Below are positions 24,889-36,384 of a stretch of 64,000 nucleotides of DNA, piece by piece; within the stretch, counting starts at the first letter, position 1, and each line of letters starts with the position of its first letter. This stretch comes from Heterocephalus glaber (taxonomy: Eukaryota > Chordata > Mammalia > Rodentia > Bathyergidae). Made by a program: the position numbers and the translations under genes. The stretch spans positions 3,717,980 through 3,781,979 of the forward strand of contig NW_004624805.1 of NCBI RefSeq assembly GCF_000247695.1. The letters run 5' to 3'. The notes beneath the pieces were generated by a model, which searched no databases, had not been told where the DNA came from, and was given only the letters and a program-made list of their open reading frames with translations.

Positions 24889-25345
24889 TTAGTAAGCTTT
24901 CCATCATTGTGATAAAATACTTGAGAAAATACCTTGAAAGAGGCATGATTGATTTTTGGCTCATGATTTCACAGGTTTCAGTCCATGGTCATCTGGATCC
25001 ATTGCCTTCAGGCCTGTAGCAAGGCAGAAACATTACACAGGAGGGTGTGGCAGAGGAAAGCTCTTCACCTCATTGTGAAGTGGGAGGAGACATAGACAAG
25101 TTGTAGCCCCTAAAGGTATATCCCAGGGTCCCACCCTCATAGCTAGGTTCCACCTCCTATGCTTACATCACCTCCCATTAGGTCACAAAATTATGAAACT
25201 GTCAATGGATTAATTCATCAATGAGGTCAGAACCCTCAGGCTCAAACCATTCTTCAAGTTTCCCACCTCTTAACACTGCTGCACTGAGGACCAAGCCTTC
25301 AACACATGATCCACTGGGGCACATTCCAAATCCAACTCATAAAAC
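24889..25345 (-). mobile_element. MaLR-like solo LTR, minus strand
   Basis: It reads agtaagctttccatcattgt, 'gataaaatacttgagaaaat' and 'caggtttcagtccatggtca', and runs to ccaactcataaaac. This is a reversed LTR of the same broad family as the copy at 52609. It lies 335 bp from an opposite-strand copy. Confidence 0.75.
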
Positions 25346-26870
25346 CATCTTTTCTAACAAAAATTCAACTTCTTTGCCCTTTGCTCTAGATCCCGGGACC
25401 CATAGATCATACCAGAGTTGATCTGCAACTGATTTTAAAGATGATGGCCATTAAGATATAGGAACAGAAATTGGGTTAGCAGATCCAAAAGCTTTGGTGA
25501 CACTGGGAAGTTGATGCCAGGGACCATGGCTGTCCACAGGTGACGCAGAGCTGAGGGAGTTGGCATCAGACAAATACAGCAAGCCTGGCAAGGTAAGGCT
25601 GTCTATTCAGGAAGCCAGAAACGAGAGACACAGCTAAAAACAAACATGGAGTATGGGAGCCAGGAATAAACAGAGGCTGAAGAAAGGTCTTGGGCATCTG
25701 TGTGTGAATGGAGCTTGGGACTGAGCCTGTGGTTCCCATCATGGCCAGAGGGGATCCCACCATGGAGCTGGGGACCACAGGGGACCATGAGCAGTCCCCG
25801 TAGCTTACAGCGAGAAAGCAACAGGAGCAGCAGGCACCTGACCAATGTTGTCCCCTCTCTTCACACTTAGTGAGCTTCTCAGTCAATGCCCAGTGGCATC
25901 TTTGCTCTTGTGGTTCTACGAATGGACAGTGGCAACGCTTATGTATTATGAAACATACAAAGCTCCAGATAGCCATGTAGAAGATGAAAAAGAAGGGATT
26001 TAAAGTTTCTCTCATGTGGTAAGGAGGAACTATTGTCTCTTCATATGGTGACAGGATAGCTACCAGTGGAAAACAGTGGTGAACTTTGGGAAAGACATGA
26101 AAAACCCATTGTATTCAGAGGAGGAGAGTTAGAAAGTCACATGCAAAGTTACCAGGAGCTATGTTAGAGACAGGCTTCCCTACCTTCTTCTGACCAGTAC
26201 TCAGAGCAATGATGTTTTTGTTAAGACACCTGGGAGAAAGATTCGCTCACCACTGAAAGTCCCTGGTACTGGGCATCAGGCACCTCCAGACTTGCCTAGA
26301 AGCCCCGAGGACAAAGCTGGGGGCTGAGGTGGCCACTGTCCCCCATATTTAGAAGTCATTCAAGACACAGGGCTGATGAGCTCATTTTTCAAGATCTAGG
26401 AAGGAGTTTCCCCACAGAAACCTGTGGGTCCAAGCTCCACCCCCCAGTCCAGTGTGCCAGGAGGATAACAGAGTTCTACCAACAAGGTGCTTCCAGGGCG
26501 AGGGGAGAGGGATGGAGGCAGAACTGCACTGGTCATGATGAATGAGGTCCTAACCCACAAGGTGTGCAGAGAAGTTCACCCTCATCTCCACTGCCCTTCA
26601 GTGCATTTGCTGAGGTCCAGGCTTTCTCAGTCACGGTAACTTTCCTGGTCGCTCTTAGAAATGTCCCAGTTACTTAAATCTCAGAGCAGCAGCTCCTTTC
26701 AGTAATTAATATGCTGAATCTGGTGTAATCATCAAAAGCTCCATGCTTTTTTAGAGGTAAAACTCCTGTCCTTTCCCACTTTCCCACTGTCCCTTCCTTG
26801 CCTTGACCTTGAGCTAAGGACAGTAGTAAGAAGGTGTCCACCTCCAGTGGCTTTGGATTCTCCTCTTGTT
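25346..26870. other. Unassigned non-coding stretch
   Basis: No repeat or gene is recognised. A 149-codon minus-strand frame (25566-26015) shows no known domain. Confidence 0.5.
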
Positions 26871-26872
26871 GG

Positions 26873-27132
26873 AGTGAGAGAAAAGGAGAAGGGAAGAAAA
26901 TCTAAGAAGGGGGGAAAGGAGGAAGAGGAAGAGGAGAAGGGGAAACGTAGGGGAGGAAAAAGAGGAAAAGGAGGAGGACGTAGAGGGAGAGGAGGAGGAA
27001 AAGGAGAAGGAAGTCGAGAGGAGGAGGAAGAGGAAGAGAAAGAGGAGAAAATGGAGGAAGAGGAGGAAGAAGAGGAGAGGGAGGAAGAAAAATGGGGAAG
27101 AGGAGGAGGTAAAGGAGGAAGAGGAGAGGGAG
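26873..27132. repeat. Homopurine (GGA/GAA) tract, 260 bp
   Basis: The plus strand is almost entirely A and G over 260 bases, with only about ten pyrimidines. It yields a 109-codon frame rich in E, K, G and R that is an artefact of composition. Confidence 0.95.
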
Positions 27133-28000
27133 GTTTTACAAAACCGAGAGCCCAGCCTTTATGTTACGCAGTGTGATGTGTATCTGAGATTGTTTCATGA
27201 AAGTTAATAAAGACATAATTCATTGTTTTTCTTGTCTCCATACCCAGAATCCATCAGGATGAAACTTGTTCCCTACTGATTGATATTTATGTCAGTTTCT
27301 GGTTTGGGTTCTACTGTGTTAACAATTTTGCTATAAAAATCTGCCCTTCTGTATTGTTGGTCAGGGACCAGGTTATGTTGGTTCAGGAGGAGGGAGATTC
27401 CTAAGCATGACCTTGCTAGACCAGGTGCACATCTCGGCTGTTTGTTAGAGCCTGGAACTGCAGCTGTGCTCTCGAGATGTGCCCACTGTCCCACCCATGC
27501 CTCCTCCCCACTCCCACCTCCTGCCTCCCTCCCAGCTCATTGCTTTACCCTTTCACTGTGGATAGTAGAGCTCATCTGTCAGTGCCTGAGTTAAGGGGTG
27601 AATGGATGCCCGAAAGCAGCTTCCTATCAGTGACCCAGGGAGAGGGAGAGGCTGAGTCCCCAGCTCCTTAGCTCCTGGGGGTTCACTCTGCGATCCATGT
27701 CTTACACCGGATCGCAGCGTTTCCAGGGGCCCACGCCGGCCACTCACGGACAGTGCCTTCTTCATGCATGTCTTCCCTTCCCGTCTTCCTTCCTTGGTGC
27801 CCCAACACCAGACTTCCCCCATCAAACCCCTTCATGAAAATCCTTGGCTCAAGATCTGCTTCTGGAGAACTAAAACTAAAGTACCCTTCGTGATTTATGA
27901 AAAATATAAAAAGAGCTTACTCTTTAAATAAAGATGACACAGGGAATACAAAGAAAACCATTTTCATCTTCTAGTCTTCTCTCTACCCCCAAATAATGAC
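27133..28000. other. Unassigned non-coding stretch
   Basis: No repeat or gene is recognised between the homopurine tract and the L1 relic. Confidence 0.45.
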
Positions 28001-29120
28001 CGCTAACAGTTTTCTTTATTTTTTACCAGAAAAAATAAAATTATATACACAAATAAATACGTATTTTTATATTACACAAACATATGAACATACATATTAA
28101 CCCATTTATGCCGAAGATTGAAAGGTTTTGAATTTTTACATGAAATTCATATATGTTACCCAGAAAAACTGGAGGAACAAGAATTTGAAGAGAACACATT
28201 TCATTATGTTCCATTGTTCCGGACATTCCGCAGGCGGTTCACTAGGCATTGACATTTAAAGAAGTGGAATAATTCTAAATATTATACTTTCTACCTTTTC
28301 CCACCTAATGATATAACTCGGAGAGCTTTGTATTTCCACACATAGACCTTCACTCACTTAATGGCTCTGCACTATTTGTCCACATCCCAAATTATTCAAC
28401 CAGGCCCCAACTAGAGAACATTAGTATTGTTTCTAATATTATGCAGTTACAATCATCATGACAAACATTTTTGCACATATATTTTAGATCATTAAAATAT
28501 TAAAATCATGAAATAATTGTTGGGTCAAGGGGTATGCACAGTAATTTATTTTTCTTTGTTAGATACGTTGTTTTTCCATCTTCAAATAGGTTTCACAGAT
28601 TTATACTTCTGCCAGGAGTATGTGAATGATACCTGTTTTCTCACACTTCTTCCAATACTGGGATGATAAAGTATTTTAATAACAGATTAGTAAAAATCTG
28701 TTAGGTGAAATGAGTATTTCATCATTTTATTATGCATTTTGGGGGGCATCTCTTCATATATTTATTGGGATTTATGGTCTTATGTATTATATGTTCATAG
28801 CTTTGACCCATTTTCCTGTTGGATTTTTTCTTGTTTCCTTTTTTATTTGTAAGTTTCTACAGAAAGTATGGCTGCCAACCCATTAGATATGGTACTTATG
28901 TTTCCTTCCATTCTGTGATTTTTTTCTTTTACTGTGTGTATAGTGAAATATTTTCTCATACAAAGTTTTAAAATTATTATGTCAAGCCTCTTCATATTTT
29001 TCCTTGGCTTCAAGATTTCATGCCATGGTTAGGAAGTCTATTCTGCACCAATTCTATAAAAATGTCCATCTAAGTATTTCTTCTAGTTCTTTAATAATTC
29101 TTTTAGGGAGCTAGGGTATA
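28000..29120 (-). mobile_element. Old L1 3' end relic, minus strand
   Basis: The AT-rich block with 'ttgttgggtcaaggggtatg' (28518), 'acttctgccaggagtatgtg' and 'atagctttgacccattttcc' matches reversed 3' UTR of old L1M elements. The borders are approximate. Confidence 0.6.
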
Positions 29121-29184
29121 TCTCAGTGGAGGAGAAAAAAACATTTATTCTTATTTAGTTCATTAATCAGCTGGGTTACTTTTT

Positions 29185-29262
29185 TTTTGGTACTGGGGAT
29201 TGAATTTGGGTCCTTGCGCTTGCGCAACAGGCAGCGAAACCACTGAGCTAAATCCCCGGCCC
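29185..29262 (-). mobile_element. ID: ID-type SINE, minus strand
   Basis: A T run (about 29180) is followed by ggtactggggattgaatttg, then 'gagctaaatccccggccc'. Near-identical 16-mers, cagctgggttactttt on the left (from 29168) and cagcttggttactttt on the right (from 29262), are the target duplication. Confidence 0.9.
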
Positions 29263-29391
29263 TCAGCTTGGTTACTTTTGTGAGCAGTGTCTGATGTTAG
29301 AAACAGGAGTGAAGCAAGGAAGACAAGTCTGGCTTAGAAGTGCTCAGTGCTGGGACCATGACAATGGGGAGCACAAACAGGACCAGCCTTC

Positions 29392-29728
29392 AAACTGGGA
29401 TAAATAATGCTTCCACTGTTTCAAGAGCAGATGTGAGGTCCCAAACTCATCTTCTGATCCTTTCCCTCCAACCTGATTTGCTCTCCACAAAATGTGGGCA
29501 GTCACATGGGAAGGGGTCAGTAAAAATATCAAGCATTGCGGCTCCTTTGATGGCATTTAGACAGAGGCAAATATTCTAAGAACACTTAATATGAAATAAA
29601 AACCAGATGAATGATGATAAATAATTCTATCTATAGCCCTCAGTTGCTACATTGGAATCTAGATCTGAGATATTACAGGGAAAAATCCTGTGCACGACTC
29701 ATCAAACAGGTGAATTACACTCAGAGTG
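29392..29728 (+). repeat. Inverted duplication, arm A
   Basis: This 337-bp arm is the reverse complement of 30605-30940. I count four substitutions and one 1-bp indel over the whole length (about 98.5% identity). The arm has no SINE, LINE or LTR signature that I recognise. Confidence 0.95.
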
Positions 29729-30198
29729 AGATCCCGGTTAAGAATGTGGAGACCGGAGAAATGGCCCAAAGCAGATTTTTCTGACCTAATTCCCCTTGGC
29801 AGTATGTCCAGAGAGTGTCATGGATGCACTAGATCTCGGACTCCTCGTGCCCTGAATGTCCTCAAGTAACACACAAGGGAACTTCGTCTCCAGCGCACCT
29901 CCACTTCTCTTGATAAGCATATCTGGACATAGGCATAGTCAGCGCTGTGCTGGTAAATGCCTAACCACAAAACTTCCGAAGGGAAAAGAGATCCTGACGT
30001 GTAGCATTTGCCAGTTCCTCTGGTGTAAATACCCTCCCCGTGGCCAATTCAAGCTACTGACACTCAGGATTGCTTAGGACCTCCGTTTTAGAGACATGAT
30101 AGAAATAACTGAGGGAAGAAACATAGATAATAAAATCTAGTAAAATAAATTGAGTATGACAAACTTTAAATATACCTACCTTTCTAAAAATATAACCT

Positions 30199-30229
30199 TG
30201 TGCTTGCTTCGGCGGCACATATACTAAAA
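30199..30229 (+). pseudogene. U6: 3'-truncated U6 snRNA retrocopy
   Basis: The sequence tgcttgcttcggcggcacat with its preceding G and following atactaaaa matches the first ~30 nt of U6 snRNA with a single change (cagcac to cggcac). Perfect 15-bp duplications, ctaaaaatataacct, lie at 30184-30198 and 30224-30238; the right copy overlaps the ctaaaa of U6. It has no A tail, so this is a 'tailless' truncated retrocopy made by L1 machinery. It is far too short to be a functional U6. Confidence 0.9.
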
Positions 30230-30262
30230 ATATAACCTACACTATTATAGCGCTTAACTTAT

Positions 30263-30484
30263 TTTTTTTAATGTCTGAAAAGAATTTCATTTATTTATTT
30301 TTTTTTTTGCTTAAATTCTTTTATTGGTACATTGTAGGTATACGATACGTTTACATTTATCATTGGGTGCTTGTACCTGTACCTGATGGATCTTGCTTCT
30401 TATTTTTTCCCCATTCCCTGTGCGCCCTTCCCTATTTACATACTTTGTTTCCCTTTGTTTTTTCTTTTCTCATAATTTTTCCTT
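30263..30484 (-). mobile_element. L1 3' end insertion with two tails
   Basis: Flanking 14-mers agcgcttaacttat (30249-30262) and agagcttaacttat (30485-30498) mark a 222-bp insertion. On the minus strand it reads an L1-like 3' UTR (reversed ttttattggtacattgtagg) ending in an A run (about 30297-30308), then about 27 bases of other sequence, then a second A run at 30262-30269. Confidence 0.7.
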
Positions 30485-30604
30485 AGAGCTTAACTTATAA
30501 TAATGGCTATGCACAATCAATTGGCTCTCCTGAACCAGTGCATGCTATCTCTGGGCCACTGCTAACGGACCAGGCAAAGGGCCTGGGACACCTTCCTGAG
30601 ACGC

Positions 30605-30940
30605 CACTCTGGGTGTAATTCAGCTGTTTGATGAGTCGTGCACAGGATTTTTCCCTGTAATGTCTCAGATCTAGATTCCAATGTAGCAACTGAGGGCTAT
30701 AGATAGAATTATTTATCATCATTCATCTGGTTTTTATTTCATATTAAGTGTTCTTAGAATATTTGCCTCGTCTAAATGCCATCAAAGGAGCCGCAATGCT
30801 TGATATTTTTATTGACCCCTTCCCATGTGACTGCCCACATTTTGTGGAGAGCAAATCAGGTTGGAGGGAAAGGATCAGAAGATGAGTTTGGGACCTCACA
30901 TCTGCTCTTGAAACAGTGGAAGCATTATTTATCCCAGTTT
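30605..30940 (-). repeat. Inverted duplication, arm B
   Basis: This is the reverse-complement partner of 29392-29728. Identity stops abruptly on both sides, at ...cactct (30605) and atcccagttt... (30940). The 876-bp spacer between the arms holds a U6 retrocopy and an L1 insertion that are not shared by the outer flanks. Confidence 0.95.
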
Positions 30941-31019
30941 TTAGAAGGGTGTTTGTTTTATCTTCATAAATCAATTTTTCTAAAGAGGCAAGAACAGGAA
31001 AAAGAAATATAAAAATCAC

Positions 31020-32395
31020 AGAAAAAATGTAATGGACTAACTGTTATATGATCATTGAAAAGCTCACTCAGATGATGAAAAAGTTGCCTTTTTCTGCTTT
31101 GATGTTCTCTTTTAAAGATAGGCCTTCTAAAAGTGTGTAGCACACATTTAGAAATCCCTGCTGGATCACTCATAATAATTTTATGCACTGTTCATGCTGG
31201 GGACACATTTTACCAACAGCTGTAATTTTTACAAAGAAAATACGCCTTGGAAGTCATTTGGCCCACATTCCACAGAGTGTCTAACTGGTAATCACTGTCT
31301 CTCAAGTATTCCCAGAGAATTTCCAACTCCTCTCTTCTGCTTTCTACCCCAATGCTACTTCTCCTCTCTTTCATGTAATCATCTCAATTCTTTGAGATTC
31401 TATACAATTTTTCCGTAATTATTTCCAGTTTAGTGATGTGTTATTTTTATGGAAACACTTTTCTACATTGATCATTTAGCACCTAATTATATTTCTCTTG
31501 CTACTTATACTGTTAGTAAATTTCTACTCTCTGTAGTTTTATTTCAGTGTTTAGACCATAGGCTCTTACTCAGGGATGTATAGACCTCTTTAGCCTTTTG
31601 GGAAACTGGAGATGTCATAAGATTATATCTAAAACTTTTGTGTATATGCCTACATGCCTTTTTAAGGGAAAACCTTTTTATGCTCATCAAATTTTCAAGG
31701 GGTTTTTTGACCCAAGAATTTAGTCCCCTGAGGGAAGTAACCCTAAGATACAGGTTATTATATTCCCCACAATGTCTTTAATAACTCAACTAAGAATTTA
31801 AATGGGCATGGCATAGATATTTCCACCTATTTATTATCAATTAATCTCTTATTTTCTAAACTATGGAGGACAAAAAATAACATTTCCATCTCACAGTTGT
31901 TATGAACGTATGCAAAGGTAATAAATGTTTAAAAGTTTTGAAAAGTTTAAAACAATTCTGGCTATGATTGCTCACCTTGAGACACACCGGAAGGGAATTT
32001 TACATTTCAGAATTCCCTCATGTTTTAATTACCTTTTCTGAATCTTCTTCTACAGAAGCAGAACGTAGAAAATGTCTCCCTTGACTCCAGTTTCAGCTGC
32101 ATTTATTTCCAATATCCACTTTCACCTAACAGCTAATCGATGAAAACAGCTGTATCATCTGGACATTACTCTCCATTCTTCGATAGTTTTTGTTTACTGA
32201 GTCTAACTTTCTCCAGTGCTATTGCTATTACAATTCACAAGGATTTCACTGTTCTTGCACATGCTTCTTTGACTGCCTGGCCTCTCATTTTCTGGACCCT
32301 CGCTCTTCTCTGATCTTGTCCTCCCCCCTAGTCTGACCACCAATTCCCATGGCTACACCTGGGCCCTGTCTTTCCCACTCACAGCTCTCTTTCTG
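31020..32395. other. Unassigned non-coding stretch
   Basis: No gene or confident repeat is recognised. Confidence 0.5.
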
Positions 32396-32398
32396 TTG

Positions 32399-33200
32399 TA
32401 GGAAGAATAATGGACCTTCAAAGATGTCTACATCCTAACCCTCGGTATCCGGAACTTGTTACCTTACATGGCAAAGAGGACTGGAGGTTGCAGGTGGAAT
32501 TAAGGATATTAATGATTTGATCTTGAATAAGGAGGGCATCTCAGATTACCCAGGTGGGGCCACTGTAATCACAAAGGTCTTAAATGTGAAAGACAGAAAC
32601 TGAGGAGATCAGAGTGATGCTCTGTGAGCAAAATGCCACCCACTATTGCTGGCTTTGAAGCTGGAGGGAGAGGGCAGTGGTCTGAATAACGTGGTTGGTG
32701 TCTACGTGTCAGGATTAGGAAATGGATTCTCCCTCAGAGCCTTCAGAAGAGAACCTAGCTGTCTGAGTCACCTTCCCTTCACTGCCACACAACACTCCAC
32801 ACCCACAACCCTAAGGGGGAAAGCTTTATTTTGGCTCCGCTTGTAGAGGTCTCAGTCTGCAGTCAGCTGGCTGCAAGGCAGCAAGGCGTGGCAGAGGGAG
32901 GGGCACGGGAGAGGCGGGCTGCCTGTGGCCTGGCAGACAGGAAGCAGAGGGAGTGGAAGGAGATCCACCCTTCCAGGCCATGCCCCCATGGCCCACCTCT
33001 TCCCTCATGGACCATCCACTGAGGAGCGTCACATCCCCATGATCCAATGACCTCCCCAAAGCCTCACCTGTGAGCACATGAGGATCTGTGGGGACATCAA
33101 GACAGAAGCCATAACAACAGCTCTGCCAGTAGCTTGATTTTAACCCAGTGAGGCCTACTTCAGAATTCTGGCACCTTAGAACGGTAAAAGGGCTAAATCC
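32399..33200 (+). mobile_element. MLT1-like LTR, split by a younger LTR
   Basis: The left piece (32399-32763) has gtctacatcctaaccctcgg, 'cttacatggcaaagaggact' and 'tggattctccctcagagcct'. The right piece (33118-33200) continues with 'cttgattttaacccagtgag' and a cttcagaattctgg box. Together they form one old plus-strand MLT1-type LTR. Confidence 0.8.
32764..33117 (-). mobile_element. MaLR-like solo LTR nested in MLT1
   Basis: It reads gagtcaccttcccttcactg, 'tagaggtctcagtctgcagt' and an end at aagccataacaa. It opens the MLT1 LTR, giving clear relative ages. The 183-codon minus frame at 32826-33377 runs across both LTRs and is not a gene. Confidence 0.75.
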
Positions 33201-33204
33201 AGCC

Positions 33205-33835
33205 ACCCATTTTTGGTGCTCATCTTCACTGAGCTGCCAGGAGCACTTGACACCCTCTCTTGCCTGACTTACTGCACTGCTTTCCCACATGGGCCCTGGC
33301 TCCTGTCTGCAGCCTGCTGAGGTTTCAGGAGTCGGTTGTGTCTGTCTCAGCTCACAGCCCTCCAATCGCTTCTCCACTCACTCGGGCCAAAGCCAGTGGT
33401 CCCAGGATGGCGCAAAGCTCCATGGGAACTGGGCCCATGACTCCCTGTGCCCTTGCTGCTCTGGTGCCAGGGCAATAGGGAGGCAGAGTCTTGCTTCAGG
33501 GTCCTGCCCCCATCTGTCTAGAACAGTCCAGATCTCACTTCCTTCTTTAGATCAAAGTAGCTCTACCTGCTGCCATCCATCGTGGGAGGACTCCACCTTT
33601 ACCTTGGTCCCAGCTTACATTTTCCAGAGCACTTATCACTGTCTGAGGTTTTAGATACACAAAATTATTCAATTACATATAATAAGAGATCATGTACTAT
33701 AGTATACATATATAAGTATTTTTCTCATCTACCAAAATATGCAGTCAGTGCTCTTAGCAGTACTAGCAGCCTTGTACCCAAGGCTCCTAATCCAAAGACT
33801 CAGTCAATCACCCATGGGAAATAGTTTTAAAACAT
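33205..33835. other. Unassigned non-coding stretch
   Basis: No gene or confident repeat is recognised between the MLT1 LTR and the Tigger relic. Confidence 0.45.
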
Positions 33836-33837
33836 TG

Positions 33838-33982
33838 CATCTGTACTGAATGTGCATAGATGTTTTTTGGTCATTATTCCCTGAACAATAGAGTACAACA
33901 AATATTTACACTGAATTCATACCATGTTAGGTGTGTTAGGCAATCTAGGGACTATCTAAAGCATACAGGCGGATGTACATGT
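33838..33982 (+). mobile_element. Tigger-like DNA transposon fragment
   Basis: The stretch tgtactgaatgtgcatagat, then 'cattattccctgaacaatag', then a ggactatctaaagcatacag box matches the interior of the same non-autonomous Tigger-type family as 40793-41576, in opposite orientation. Both ends are missing. Confidence 0.6.
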
Positions 33983-33987
33983 ACTGC

Positions 33988-34072
33988 TTCTTTATTTTGT
34001 CACATTGGGATTGGGCTCTGTTCTCTCCCGTGCCAGACACGTGTTCCACCACTGAGCCATGCCCAGTCCACA
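33988..34072 (-). mobile_element. ID: ID-like SINE, diverged, minus strand
   Basis: A T-rich start is followed by ttgggattgggctctgttct, 'cgtgttccaccactgagcca' and a cccagtcc end. This is a reversed ID-type body, older than the copies with clear duplications. Confidence 0.6.
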
Positions 34073-34887
34073 CCGTTTTATACAGGGATTGGAAATGCTG
34101 AGGTTTGGTGTGGAGAGAGGCTCTGGAACTGACCCCACAGGAACCAAGGGGTGGCTGTCAACACCATCCGGGCAGGCGAAAACCTCTAGCGCCCAGAGGA
34201 GCACCTTCTGCATGGTGGTAGAAGTTAATCGAAGGCCTAAGTGGACGAATATGTGAGCGTGTGGGCAGAGTTCAGTGACACTGGACACAGAGCCGTCACA
34301 CGGCGACTGTGGATCTTTGCCGTGGTGTGTAGGCAGCGAGGCCGGTGAGATGCGTTCCCCGCCGCACACATCTGCTTTCAGCTTATCAAATATTCATGAT
34401 CTGACCCTGAGAGTTAGTCTACATAACGCGATTTCATCCGCAAAGGAGTCGGGATCCTGTGACGCCAGCATTACCTAAATGTCTTTGTCGTGCTTTGATA
34501 ATCTTCCTTAAAGGCGCCCTTCTCGGAGGATGGCAGCAAAGTTAGTTACTGATGTCGTCGGTGAATATTCCTTTATATCTGTGACAATCTCTGGCTTTTT
34601 TGCAGGAGAAGCTTACAGGGTGAAACGCACTGCATTCTCCAGCCCCAGTTCAACTTGAAAACTATTTGAAAATCTCATCTTCCCAATAAACAATAAAAAG
34701 ATTAGACTGTCTTGCACCATTTGTATTATTTACTAATTGATACGTAAGAATGCACAGCCCTAGAAAAATAAAAACAAGTAAATTTTTCTCTCTCATTTTC
34801 AAATTTTCCGTAAGCTTCAACAACCCAACAACATTTGTGGTCAGGCAATTATAGCTCTTTTCAGCTTTATTCCCATTTCCATCCTCT

Positions 34888-35259
34888 CTTAGTTACTCTT
34901 CTTGTTATTGAGACAAAATACCCAACACCCAAAGTTAAGAGGGGGACAGGTTTATGTAGCTCATGGTTTGTACAGGTTTCAGTCCATCATCAACTGGCTC
35001 CAAGGCAGGATGACACGTGGCGGGGGGGCAACAGCCCATGGCAGGCAGAAGTTGGCAAAAGCAGCAAAGAAGTCTTTCTCCCCCTTTTATCCCATCCAAG
35101 ACTACTTAGGGCAGGCAGCACTCACACCCTGAATCCTAGTGCCCTCGGGCCTAGCATTGAACCATAAATCAGTGACACACTCTAGATTCAGCCACCTCTG
35201 AAAAGCCCCACCTAAAACCACAGAGGACTCTAGGAGGACATCTAGACACAGCCACCACA
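34888..35259 (-). mobile_element. MaLR-like solo LTR, minus strand
   Basis: It begins cttagttactcttcttgtta, has 'acaggtttcagtccatcatc' and 'cacctctgaaaagccccacc', and ends gccaccaca. It is the same family as the copies at 9493 and 11007. Confidence 0.8.
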
Positions 35260-35469
35260 CTTCCTCTCGGAAGGAAATGTTAGCAATTCATAGCTAACTG
35301 GCCCTGAGCGGAGAGGATTATTTTTTCCTTTCTGTTACCTTGCATATGTGCTGCCTAGGTGAGCAGTCTTTTCGGTTACTTTGAAAGAAAGGACACATTT
35401 CTGCAGAAACTTGAGTTGCAGAAATATTGGACTTAGAGAACACTTTGGGATGGGAAACTGGAGTTTGGG

Positions 35470-35660
35470 GAAGATTTACTGGGGACTGGATCCATGATCT
35501 TCTAACTGAGTTACATCTCCAATCTCCCTTTAAAAAATCTGAGATGGGGTCTCACTGAATCACTAAGTTGCCCAGGCTGAGCTCAAACTTGGTATCTTCC
35601 CTGCTCAGCCTGCCAGAGTGCTGGGATTATAGGCATGAGGCATGTTCCCAGCTCTGGAAC
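35470..35660 (-). mobile_element. B1-dID: B1-dID dimeric SINE, minus strand
   Basis: The left 50 bases (ggatccatgatcttctaact then gagttacatctccaatctcc) are a reversed ID-like unit. They join a reversed B1-like unit without the 29-bp duplication (ggtctcactgaatcactaag ... gtgctgggattataggcatg). In element orientation the order is B1 then ID, as in B1-dID dimers of non-murid rodents. Confidence 0.7.
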
Positions 35661-36282
35661 ACTGGGGTTTTGATCAAATCACACACTGAGTTGCTTTTAT
35701 CAATGACCGCATGTGAATAGTAGCGCACACAATAGTGGGAGATGGATACTGAGGTTTGACAGGGCTTCAGACAGGGTGCTAAGGACAAATCCAGGGTCTG
35801 TGTGGTAGATAGCTTGTACTCAATGTCTCTGTAGCTCTAAAGTGCATGAATGATGCTTCATGACAGTTGACCAGCCACGGTTGTGTTAGGAATTCCATTC
35901 ATTGACATTAATAGCCTCTGGATTATAACTGTCTCACACCCTCGCTGATTTCATAATCTATTTCTGGACCTGCAGATTTGGAGTATTGCCAGCTCTGAAA
36001 TCTAGTCAGCTCGGACCTGGGTACTGGGAATAAAACAGATGAACCCAAAAGATTCAACTGAGGGACAAAGGGGTGGAAAAGAATACACTAAAGTCCACTG
36101 GAACCCTACACAAAAGTAATTGTGTGGTATGGGTAACAGTCTGGGAGAGGCATCTAGAACAGGGACGTGGATCAGTGGTCTGAGATGGCGATTCACAGGG
36201 AAGCTTGTGCCAAAGGGAGTATTTACTAAAAAGTTCCCATTCACTCATTCATTCACCTACCTTGGGCTTGGCTCATATCAGC

Positions 36283-36320
36283 AGGCAGAGAGAGAGAGAG
36301 ACAGAGAGAGACAGAGAGAG
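36283..36320. repeat. GA/GACA-rich microsatellite
   Basis: AG units are interrupted by two ACAG units over about 38 bases. Confidence 0.85.
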
Positions 36321-36384
36321 GACGCAAGATTATTTTCTGGGTTAGAGACTTAAGAAAGCCTACAAGCATGGTGGGAATATAGTA

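Noticed and set aside
26847..27176. 109-codon frame rich in E, K and G
   Set aside because: It is the translation of a homopurine tract.
29340..31019. Two similar 79- and 91-codon frames on opposite strands, which look like a small gene family
   Set aside because: They are the two arms of the inverted duplication read in the same frame. The shared peptide reflects recent DNA identity, with no evidence of coding.
32826..33377. 183-codon minus-strand frame
   Set aside because: It runs through two different LTRs, so it cannot be a host exon.
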